Shown one piece after another: positions 1 to 5,271 of a stretch of DNA of 8,801 nt. The stretch is from Eubacteriales Family XIII. Incertae Sedis bacterium (lineage in GTDB: Bacteria; Bacillota; Clostridia; Peptostreptococcales; Anaerovoracaceae): assembly GCA_031289235.1 (NCBI GenBank), contig JAITPU010000085.1, forward strand, positions 1-8,801. The letters are read 5' to 3'. Under the pieces are notes generated by a model that was not told the DNA's origin, did no database searches, and saw only the letters and a list, made by a program, of their open reading frames with translations. The first letter of the stretch is position 1. Each line of letters begins with the position of its first letter. Position numbers and translations under genes: made by a program.

Positions 1-120
1 GTAATATACTTTTTAGCTGTATATGAGCAAATATGCGCGTCTTTTAGAAATTCTGAAGATAACGGGCGCTGGAAATATATACCTAAACAGGCAAGAATTG
101 GTGACTTGAAGAGTGGATAA
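1..120 (+). CDS. 3' end of an unrecognised gene (5' part outside window)
   Basis: Frame 1 is open from the first base to a TAA at 118-120, giving 39 residues that begin VIYFLAVYEQICASF and end KQARIGDLKSG. There is no start codon needed here because the frame runs in from outside the window. The composition is protein-like (hydrophobic start, then a charged tail). The stop codon lies inside a strong inverted repeat followed by T-rich sequence, as expected where a gene ends in its own terminator. I do not recognise the family. A 39-codon open frame can arise by chance in AT-rich DNA, so this is moderate to weak; upstream sequence would settle it. Confidence 0.35.
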   Translation, partial: VIYFLAVYEQICASFRNSEDNGRWKYIPKQARIGDLKSG

Positions 121-153
121 AAAAGCAGACTTTTGTATCCACTCTCTTTTATT
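110..153 (+). terminator. Rho-independent terminator-like hairpin
   Basis: A perfect 10-bp inverted repeat, AGAGTGGATA at 110-119 and TATCCACTCT at 136-145, can be lengthened inward by A-run/T-run pairing. It is followed on the + strand by CTTTTATTT and, a few bases later, five more T. No T-run follows on the minus strand, so the direction is +. The stem is not GC-rich, which lowers the certainty. It overlaps the stop codon of the partial reading frame at the left edge. Confidence 0.5.
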
Positions 154-414
154 TGGGTTTTTCACGAGTTTTGATTTGGAATAGTTAGCTGAATTGCTGT
201 TCAAAGATTCGCCCATAAGCGGGCGAAGATGAGAGGTTTATGAGATTACGTCGGGTTTTATTGCTCCAGAAAGTAGACACTGAAACAAAGAGGCGAGTTT
301 TTTCGTCAGGCGCGGTGGCAGGTTTCGGAGGAGATGACAGAGTCCCCCTGCCGATGTTTGCATAGCCATTCACGATGGGTATCGTCACCAAGCGGAACGA
401 ATCATGTAGTCGCA

Positions 415-695
415 GGGCGGGCGTAACCCGGAGGCGGGCTTGCGGGCATTCCGGCGGAGTGAGCGAAGCGAATGGAGCGCCCGCACACGGTGAACTCTTA
501 GCCGGCTACCTCTGCTGTCCGTTTTTACATTGCGGCTGAAGCCGCGTAAAAAAGGCAAAGCCGGAGAGTTCTACGGTAGCAAAGCTGCCGCATAAGGTTC
601 GCTTAGCTATTTCCTGCCTACGGCAAGAAATAGAGCGAGACCATTATCAAGTGGCGCCTACCGACCATTTGCTGCGCAAACGGGGTTAGGCGCGC
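415..695. ncRNA. Candidate structured RNA or structured mobile-element DNA
   Basis: Six inverted repeats fall within about 280 bases and nest consistently when read 5' to 3' on the + strand. (a) GCGGGC-ATTC 442-451 with GAAT 470-473 and GCCCGC 479-484. (b) GAACTCT 492-498 with AGAGTTC 565-571, continued across a TAG bulge by CCGGCT 502-507 with AGCCGG 559-564. (c) Inside b: TTTTTAC 522-528 with GTAAAAA 546-552 and GCGGCT 532-537 with AGCCGC 540-545. (d) CGGTAGC 574-580 with GCTGCCG 584-590 (one G-T pair). (e) TCGCT 599-603 with AGCGA 634-638, CTATTTC 607-613 with GAAATAG 627-633, TGCC 615-618 with GGCA 622-625. (f) GCGCCTA 654-660 with TAGGCGC 687-693, TTTGC 668-672 with GCAAA 676-680. No long ORF covers this stretch. 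I do not recognise a known RNA family; oriT or element-end DNA is an alternative, and the strand is not determined. Confidence 0.4.
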
Positions 696-779
696 AAGCG
701 ACAGCGACCCGACCGGAGGGTTATGCCCACTCTGCGGCAGCGTTATCCATGCTGTTGTTCATGCTTAAGATTCATAATG

Positions 780-798
780 GTAACACTGCCCGTGTTAC
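780..798. repeat. Perfect 7-bp inverted repeat
   Basis: GTAACAC at 780-786 and GTGTTAC at 792-798 are separated by five bases (TGCCC). There is no T-run on either side, so a terminator is unlikely. A dyad of this kind could be an operator or part of a nicking region; nothing nearby decides between these. Confidence 0.4.
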
Positions 799-951
799 GA
801 GAACTCTTAAAGACCACAAAAAAGAACAGACACCTTTCTAATTCAAGGTATCCGTTCTTACTGGACGATCTCGTTTTAGTCGATATTTCCGGGTTCTACG
901 CTGCTTTCATAACGAAACTCCATTAAAGTATAAACTTGAGATTTCCTGTAG

Positions 952-1101
952 TCAGGCGAGGTTTCGCTCCGTCCGATTTTCCATAATTTTCTCAATTGTG
1001 CTCCGTTCTGCCAGCTTACGCAAAGCGGCTACAGCGGCCTGAAAGTCCATATCGGCAGCGTATGGATTGTCCGCCTTATACTGCTTCCAAAGCCTCGCCA
1101 T
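952..1101 (-). CDS. Doubtful small ORF downstream of bioY
   Basis: The ATG frame encodes 49 residues starting MARLWKQYKADNPYAA and ending in an amphipathic, charged stretch (LRKLAERSTIEKI...). It reads like a helical protein tail rather than a random frame. No SD sequence precedes the ATG. A GGAGGGG (minus strand, about 1138-1144) lies upstream but faces only non-standard in-frame codons (ATC/ATT). A TTG at 1170 that overlaps the bioY stop would give 72 residues, but without an SD either. It could be a degraded gene end, a small protein translated with bioY, or a chance frame. No family recognised. Confidence 0.3.
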   Translation of the reverse strand: MARLWKQYKADNPYAADMDFQAAVAALRKLAERSTIEKIMENRTERNLA

Positions 1102-1166
1102 ATCCGCGCTGCCCGCAATCGTATCAATGATTCGGCCCCTCCGGAACCGCGCTGACGCGAGATTTA

Positions 1167-1700
1167 TCAAGCCTGTTGCCGCAGCAGCGGACTCAAGCGC
1201 TTCACGAGTATAACGCTCAGGACGATCTTTAAAGCGTCGCCCGGCAGGAATGGAATGACGCAGATAAACAACGCCTCGGCGGCGCCTGTACCCGCAACGT
1301 GCATGAACCACAGTATACCGGGCAAATAAGTGGCGAGCAAGCCGCAAATCATCGCCGCCGACAATACCCTGACAGATTTGCCATATCTGTCGATGATAAG
1401 CCCCGTTAAAAAAACACACGCAATATATCCGGCGATAAATCCCCCTGTGGGACCCAAGATGGTTCCGATCCCCCCGGAGAATTTCGAAAACACCGGCACG
1501 CCGACCGCGCCGAGAAAAACAAAAACTGCCTGGCTGACGACGCCGTATCTCGCGCCCAACAGTCCGGCCGCGAGAAAAACGGATATGTGCGTCAAATTGA
1601 TAGGAACAGGCCCTATTGGAACAGATATTTGCGACAATATGGCGCTCAACGCGGCAAACAGGGCGCACAGCATCATATTGGCGGTATTCAGCGTCTTCAT
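1167..1700 (-). CDS. bioY: BioY, biotin transporter substrate-binding (S) component
   Basis: A 177-residue integral membrane protein of normal BioY length. BioY binds biotin with high affinity in the membrane and either works alone or joins the energy-coupling factor module (EcfT plus two ATPases), which is not encoded in this window. The family signature is visible: near the N-terminus ISVPIGPVPINLTHISVFLA, then LLGARYGVVSQAVFVFLG, then GGIGTILGPTGGFIAGY; about six hydrophobic segments follow in order, with LPGDALKIVLSVILVKRL at the end. The ATG is preceded by GAGAGG (1707-1712) six bases away. Its A overlaps the TAA of the small upstream ORF (TAATG), suggesting coupled translation if that ORF is translated. 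A BirA-type operator lies 238 bases upstream of the start, so expression is probably repressed when biotin is plentiful. Confidence 0.95.
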   Translation of the reverse strand: MKTLNTANMMLCALFAALSAILSQISVPIGPVPINLTHISVFLAAGLLGARYGVVSQAVFVFLGAVGVPVFSKFSGGIGTILGPTGGFIAGYIACVFLTGLIIDRYGKSVRVLSAAMICGLLATYLPGILWFMHVAGTGAAEALFICVIPFLPGDALKIVLSVILVKRLSPLLRQQA

Positions 1701-1921
1701 TAAAAGCCTCTCACATATTGCTTCATGTTTTCACTGCCATTAAGCGCGGCGATATGGCTGCGCAGGAATATTATTACTCCGGCAATCACCGCTCCGCCGA
1801 ATAAGTGTTGGCGCAAAACGGCGAGGTTTCTGCCGGACGAGACGGCACGGCGGGAAAAGAGCAGCGCGCCGCGTTTAATCGCTGAGCTGACAAGCGCCGG
1901 AGCGATATATAAATCAATCAT
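1700..1921 (-). CDS. Small ORF coupled to bioY, possible single-pass membrane protein
   Basis: Encodes 73 residues starting MIDLYIAPALVSSAIKRG, with a hydrophobic segment around residues 42-54 (FGGAVIAGVIIFL) and a charged C-terminus ending KQYVRGF. For it being real: an AGGAG (1929-1933) stands seven bases before the ATG, and its TAA shares a base with the bioY ATG, the arrangement typical of coupled genes. Against: a near-consensus promoter has its -10 hexamer on top of this ATG (1917-1922), and a transcript from it would begin inside the ORF. A longer frame from 1945 has no SD and was not chosen. No family recognised. If real, it would be cotranscribed with bioY from a promoter further upstream and controlled by the same operator. 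Confidence 0.4.
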   Translation of the reverse strand: MIDLYIAPALVSSAIKRGALLFSRRAVSSGRNLAVLRQHLFGGAVIAGVIIFLRSHIAALNGSENMKQYVRGF

Positions 1922-1945
1922 ATCAATGCTCCTGCATATTGTCAA
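1917..1945 (-). promoter_or_regulatory. Promoter of the bioY transcript
   Basis: On the minus strand TTGACA (1940-1945) and TATGAT (1917-1922) are separated by exactly 17 bases, a near-perfect sigma-70/sigma-A promoter. The -35 hexamer is part of the downstream half of the BirA operator, so bound BirA would block polymerase. The expected transcription start, near 1910, leaves a leader of about 210 bases before bioY. The TATGAT also contains the ATG of the small ORF, so promoter and ORF start cannot both serve the same transcript. Confidence 0.6.
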
Positions 1946-1971
1946 CTTATTTTACTTATTTAGTTTACAAT
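1938..1971 (-). promoter_or_regulatory. BirA operator (biotin box)
   Basis: On the minus strand the site reads ATTGTAAACT - 14 bases - AGTTGACAAT. The two 10-base halves are inverted repeats of each other with one mismatch (TGTAAAC versus GTTGACA). This matches the known bacterial BirA site, TTGTAAACC-N14/15-GGTTTACAA, in sequence, symmetry and spacing. It lies directly upstream of a biotin transporter gene, where such sites are typically found, and overlaps the promoter -35. BirA itself is not encoded in the window. Confidence 0.85.
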
Positions 1972-2005
1972 CGCCCTGCGCCGGCGAATATACCTTATGC
2001 AGCTC

Positions 2006-2057
2006 AAAAAAATATTGGGCAAGAACCGTTCCGCCCCTGACGAAACAATTCTTGCCC
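2006..2057 (-). terminator. Terminator of the DUF2680-like gene
   Basis: Inverted repeat TTCTTGCCC/GGGCAAGAA (2049-2057 with 2017-2025), a perfect 9-bp stem with a 23-base loop. On the minus strand it is followed by AATA and seven T (2006-2012). It starts 18 bases past the stop codon of the 2075-2620 gene and separates it from the bioY unit. The loop is large, but stem, T-run and position agree. Confidence 0.75.
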
Positions 2058-2074
2058 TTGTTTTCGCTATGCGT

Positions 2075-2620
2075 CTATGCGTCCGCACTACTGTCCGCTG
2101 TTTTTAATTTCTCGCCAAATTTGCTGTGATCCGCGCCGCCGCAGAGATGCATTGTCCCGTCGTAGGCATCTATCTTGTCTTTCGCTTCAGCGTATTTTTC
2201 ATCGGCTTGCTCCTGCGTCAATGAGCCAACCGTAACTGCCGCGTCTAATTTTGATTTCGCCTCAGCAAGGTAGGCCGCTTTGAATTCGTCTACCTTACCC
2301 GCCTCAACCAACAAATCTCCTACCTTGCTGGTCTTGACCGATTCCTTAACTTCTTCCTCTGTTTTGCCTAACACTGACGCCGCTGCTGAAATCACATCCA
2401 CACGGGCGTCGCTTTTCCCTCCGGAGTGATCCTTATGCCTTTTCACCTGCTCCCGCGCGTCGGCCGCAGAGCCTGTCGCGCCGGAAACGTCCGGCACGCT
2501 CAATTCGGAAGCGGCGCTTGACGAGCCTTCGGCTGACGCCGCCATGACGACAGCGCCGGCGCTTCCTATGAGCAATACGAGAGCAAACACGCCGATCAAC
2601 ATTCCGATAGATTTTCGCAT
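2075..2620 (-). CDS. Secreted DUF2680-like protein
   Basis: Encodes 181 residues. Residues 1-29 form a signal peptide or membrane anchor: basic start MRKS, hydrophobic core about 6-26, and AxA-like sites near 27-30. A low-complexity Ser/Ala linker (31-57) and a basic patch KRHKDHSGGK (60-69) follow. Residues 75-152 resemble the small helical repeat of Firmicutes secreted proteins (DUF2680/YckD-like): SVLGKTEEEVKESV, then a KVGDLLVEAGK segment, AEAKSKLDAAVTVGSLTQEQADEKYAEAK. The tail has MHLCGGADH, with one Cys and two His that could bind metal. The function of such proteins is unknown. A good SD, AAAGGAGA (2628-2635), sits seven bases before the ATG. The gene is divergent from the response regulator operon, 331 bases away, so it may be a target of, or an extracellular partner to, that system. 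The family call rests on motif memory, not a search. Confidence 0.75.
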   Translation of the reverse strand: MRKSIGMLIGVFALVLLIGSAGAVVMAASAEGSSSAASELSVPDVSGATGSAADAREQVKRHKDHSGGKSDARVDVISAAASVLGKTEEEVKESVKTSKVGDLLVEAGKVDEFKAAYLAEAKSKLDAAVTVGSLTQEQADEKYAEAKDKIDAYDGTMHLCGGADHSKFGEKLKTADSSADA

Positions 2621-2882
2621 AAATTAATCTCCTTTCAACAATTTTTTTTACTGTTCTATTTAATATCTTACTTTTCTCATCTCTACATGGGACTCACCCC
2701 CTTTCCCGCGCCGCGCCGTCGCTTTTTTTGTTGATGACGCAAGTTTAGCGCTTAAATGTGGCGCGAAAAGGGAACGAATTTGACAGCATTATGGAGCAAC
2801 AGGGCGCGATGAGCGGGAAGAGGCATAATTCGGGTGAATTGCGGCGCAAATGTGAATGAATGTATCGGTTGCGGCAAAATCG
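2621..2882. promoter_or_regulatory. Divergent intergenic region of the DUF2680-like gene and the two-component operon
   Basis: No gene is seen. The side next to the DUF2680-like gene is AT-rich, with a run of eight T (2642-2649) and TATTAAAT on the minus strand as a possible -10 region; no good -35 was found, which fits a promoter needing an activator. In the middle, CCCTTT plus CGCGCC (2699-2704, 2707-2712) can pair with GGCGCG plus AAAGGG (2760-2765, 2767-2772) across a 47-base loop. No clear direct repeats for OmpR-type binding could be picked out with confidence. Confidence 0.4.
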
Positions 2883-2911
2883 TTGAAAGGCCGACGGTTT
2901 GTGCTTATAAT
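2883..2911 (+). promoter_or_regulatory. Promoter of the response regulator/histidine kinase operon
   Basis: TTGAAA (2883-2888), a 17-base spacer and a perfect TATAAT (2906-2911) lie 40 bases upstream of the chosen ATG of the response regulator. The expected start near 2918 gives a leader of about 35 bases. The strength of the site suggests a basal constitutive level of the two-component system. Confidence 0.75.
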
Positions 2912-2951
2912 ATAGGTTACAGTTAATGTACGATTGACGGGGGCGGTTGAC

Positions 2952-3641
2952 ATGGCAAGCACCACAAAGATTTTAATCTGCGACGACCAGCGAATGATCC
3001 ACGAAACACTGCAAGAATACATTGAGGCGGAAGGCTTTAGCTGCGTTTCCGCCTTTGACGGCGAGGAGGCGCTGGGCAAATTCGCTTCCGAAAAGCCGGA
3101 TTTCATCGTGCTCGATTTAATGATGCCCAAGAAAAACGGTATCGACGTATGCCGGGAGATTCGCAGAGAGCATGACACGCCCATCATCATGCTGACGGCT
3201 AAAGGCGAGGAGATCGACCGGATTCTCGGGCTGGAACTTGGGGCGGACGATTATATCGTCAAGCCGTTCAGCCCGAGAGAAGTTGTCGCGCGGATCAAGG
3301 TTGTGCTGCGGCGCGTGTGGGAAAAGCCCCGGGAAGAGGAACCCATCCTGAATTTTCCACGCCTTCAAATCAATATAAGCAGCTATGAGGTGCGCGTGGA
3401 TGAGAAAATCGTACCCTGCACGCCGAAAGAAGTAGAACTGCTTTACAAACTTTGTTCCGTTCCGGGGCGCGTGTGGAGCCGTGAACAGCTTTTGTCCGAT
3501 GTGTGGGGATATGATTATTACGGCGACACCCGGGTGGTGGATACCCAGATCAAACGCATCCGCCAAAAGCTTCCGGACAACGAGCATTGGGGCGTCCGCA
3601 GCATTTATGGCGTAGGTTATAAATTCGAGGCGACGACATGA
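2952..3641 (+). CDS. OmpR/PhoB-family response regulator
   Basis: A 229-residue cytoplasmic DNA-binding regulator with standard two-domain layout. Receiver domain, residues 5-120: acidic pair D11-D12, phosphoacceptor D55 in VLDLMMP, T82 in LTAK and K104 in VKPF, so all active-site residues are present. Winged-helix output domain, about 131-226, with SREQLLSDVWGYDYYGDTRV, then VDTQIKRIRQKL as the recognition region and IYGVGYKF at the end, typical of OmpR/PhoB. The ATG at 2952 is chosen because GGGGGCGG lies just before it; a TTG at 2934 would add six residues but has no SD. It overlaps the kinase gene by ATGA, so the two are cotranscribed and coupled. The target genes are not shown by sequence; the divergent secreted-protein gene is an obvious candidate. 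Confidence 0.95.
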   Translation: MASTTKILICDDQRMIHETLQEYIEAEGFSCVSAFDGEEALGKFASEKPDFIVLDLMMPKKNGIDVCREIRREHDTPIIMLTAKGEEIDRILGLELGADDYIVKPFSPREVVARIKVVLRRVWEKPREEEPILNFPRLQINISSYEVRVDEKIVPCTPKEVELLYKLCSVPGRVWSREQLLSDVWGYDYYGDTRVVDTQIKRIRQKLPDNEHWGVRSIYGVGYKFEATT

Positions 3642-5092
3642 GAAACAGCGTGCTTCTGCGCAGGATCGTTCTGCTGCTGCTCTCCGCGGTGCTGCTTGCG
3701 GGGATATTGACAGCGGCGATCTATATACTCGTCACCCAGCGGATGTATATGAATATGCGGGTGGAGGAATTGAGGCCTATCGCCCACACGATAGCCGACA
3801 TCATGGCGGACATGCAGCAAAACGGCGAATACGGACGCGGCGTATGGCCGCTCTTAGAACGCGATAATAAAAACTTTTTGGGCGCGTCCCTGCATATCTA
3901 CAACGCGAAGGGCGAATCCGTCATGAATCCGCCGCGGAATTTAAAACAGGAGGAACATAACATGCGTTCGGCGAACGGCGGCTATGATTTGACAGACGAA
4001 GAAATCGCGCCGGTAATCGCCGCTGATTTGAGGACAATCCTCTCGGGCGCGGATGTTTCCGGGATCCGGAATTCGACTGACAGCCGCTCATATTTAGTCG
4101 TAGGAGTACCCATTAAAAACGAAACTGCCGTTACAGGAGCTATCATCTTCACCAAGGCTATGAACGAATTGCAAGACGCGGCAAACGGATTGAATCTTAC
4201 ATTATTTATCAGCACGCTGATATCTTTCTTGATCATGCTGATACCCGCTTACTTCGCGACGAGGAGGATTGTGGTTCCAATCCGCCAGATGCGCGACGTG
4301 GCTAAGGCAATGGCGCAAGGCGATTACTCCGTCCGCGCGGATGAATCCCAAAAAGGCGAGATTGGCGAGCTTGGCCGTTCCATGAATCACTTTGCCGCGG
4401 AATCGGAGCGGCTGGAGCAAACCCGGCGGGACTACGTGGCGAACGTATCCCACGAGCTTCGCACGCCCATCGCTTCCATACGCGCAATCGGTGAAACTCT
4501 GCGGGATGGCATGGCGAAAACCGAAGAGAAAAGAGCGCTCTTCTATAACAACATCGTGCGGGAAGCGCTGCGGCTTTCCCGGCTGGTGGACGACCTTTTG
4601 GAACTTTCCCGTTTGCAGTCGAGCGCGGAAGCCATGCAAAAGAAACTGTTTGATTTGCGCGAGGTATTCAAAAACGTATCGAACAGCTTCAGCTACGCGG
4701 CGGCGGAAACGGCTGTGCGTTTCATCACAGAAGCGGACATGGAACATCCTATCTGTGTTTTCAGCAACCCGGACCGGATCGAACAGGTTCTGGTCATCAT
4801 CTTAGACAACGCTGTCAAGCACACGCCGGCGGGCGGCGCAGTTACACTGACGAGCGCGGCCCGTGAAGGGAAAATCGAGGTTTGCGTGTCAAACACCGGG
4901 GAAGGCATCCCGCCGGAGGATTTGCCCTATATTTTCGAACGGTTCTATAAGGCGGACAAATCCCATTCGGGAGGCGGCACGGGCTTGGGCTTATCCATAG
5001 CTATGGAAATCATGAAGGAACTGGGCGAGAGCATCCGGGCGGAAAGCGAGGGAAGCGGCGCAAGTTTTATCTTCACGCTGTCTTTGCCGTGA
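3638..5092 (+). CDS. Membrane sensor histidine kinase (HAMP-HisKA-HATPase)
   Basis: Encodes 484 residues. TM1 is about residues 9-33 and TM2 about 186-207, enclosing an extracytoplasmic sensor of about 150 residues (34-185) whose fold I do not recognise; it may be a dCACHE/PAS-like loop (SLHIYNAKGESVM, VVGVPI, GAIIFTK). HAMP follows at about 208-260. HisKA carries H272 in VSHELRTPIAS. The ATPase domain shows the N box with N391 (LDNAVKHTP), the G1 box SNTGEGIP (with Asn at the usual Asp position, a variant common in Gram-positive kinases), the F box FERFYKAD and the G2 box GGGTGLGLSIA. It should phosphorylate the upstream regulator at D55. An SD, GAGG (3627-3630), is seven bases before the ATG, inside the regulator gene. 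The signal is unknown. Confidence 0.95.
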   Translation: MRNSVLLRRIVLLLLSAVLLAGILTAAIYILVTQRMYMNMRVEELRPIAHTIADIMADMQQNGEYGRGVWPLLERDNKNFLGASLHIYNAKGESVMNPPRNLKQEEHNMRSANGGYDLTDEEIAPVIAADLRTILSGADVSGIRNSTDSRSYLVVGVPIKNETAVTGAIIFTKAMNELQDAANGLNLTLFISTLISFLIMLIPAYFATRRIVVPIRQMRDVAKAMAQGDYSVRADESQKGEIGELGRSMNHFAAESERLEQTRRDYVANVSHELRTPIASIRAIGETLRDGMAKTEEKRALFYNNIVREALRLSRLVDDLLELSRLQSSAEAMQKKLFDLREVFKNVSNSFSYAAAETAVRFITEADMEHPICVFSNPDRIEQVLVIILDNAVKHTPAGGAVTLTSAAREGKIEVCVSNTGEGIPPEDLPYIFERFYKADKSHSGGGTGLGLSIAMEIMKELGESIRAESEGSGASFIFTLSLP

Positions 5093-5166
5093 AATCGTTA
5101 CCGCCAGATAATACGCGAAGCGTCGTACACTCCGGAACGCAGCACGCTGAAAGCCGCGCTCTATCC

Positions 5167-5185
5167 CGCCTGCGACCGGCAGGCG
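5167..5185. repeat. Hairpin in the convergent gap between the kinase gene and aroQ
   Basis: CGCCTGC (5167-5173) and GCAGGCG (5179-5185) form a perfect 7-bp GC-rich stem with a five-base loop. It lies in the 179-base gap between two convergent genes, where a bidirectional terminator would be expected, but no T-run follows on either strand. It could still slow polymerase or protect 3' ends. The gap also has two similar words centred on TCCGGA (about 5138-5146 and 5186-5193). Confidence 0.35.
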
Positions 5186-5271
5186 TACTCCGGAAGCGCA
5201 CAAAATGACGTCCTCGTTTCTTTCGGCACAAACATTCGCGCGGCGCACAGATTCGCGGCCGGAGGCGGGTT

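Larger units (their letters stand above)
146..951. other. Long region without a convincing gene
   Basis: About 800 bases between the left-edge terminator and the biotin unit. The short frames present have no ribosome binding sites and look like chance frames. Contents: a 7-bp hairpin TTCGCCC/GGGCGAA (208-214/221-227) without a T-run; GGCAGG/CCTGCC (317-322/347-352); the dense inverted-repeat cluster at 415-695, listed separately; a small stem GTAACAC/GTGTTAC (780-786/792-798); and at 852-920 a frame that weakly resembles the end of an AraC-type HTH domain. Purine-rich words such as GAGTGAGCGAAGCGAATGG (455-474) resemble those seen in non-coding parts of conjugative elements, but no integrase, relaxase or transposase is encoded here. 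Confidence 0.5.

Noticed and set aside
208..227. TTCGCCC/GGGCGAA hairpin as a terminator
   Set aside because: No T-run follows on either strand and there is no gene end close by.
185..391. 68-residue minus-strand ORF in the left non-coding region
   Set aside because: No SD, low protein-like character and crossed by two inverted repeats; more likely a chance frame in non-coding DNA.
415..695. CRISPR array or riboswitch
   Set aside because: The repeats are inverted, each different, and not regularly spaced; no gene on either side starts close enough to be controlled by a leader riboswitch.
723..926. 67-residue + strand ORF
   Set aside because: Cys-rich start, no SD and no recognisable motif; the only suggestive signal nearby is in a different frame.
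952..1668. 238-residue minus-strand ORF across the bioY region
   Set aside because: Most of it is the alternative frame of bioY and is Arg/Gly-rich nonsense; only the tail below 1167 may be real and is listed separately.
2934..2951. TTG start for the response regulator
   Set aside because: No SD before the TTG; the ATG at 2952 has a G-rich SD and gives the usual family N-terminus.
4202..4747. 181-residue minus-strand ORF
   Set aside because: Antisense shadow of the histidine kinase gene, whose + strand motifs are unambiguous.
5167..5185. Bidirectional terminator between the kinase gene and aroQ
   Set aside because: The stem is good but lacks a T-run on both strands, so it is listed only as a hairpin.
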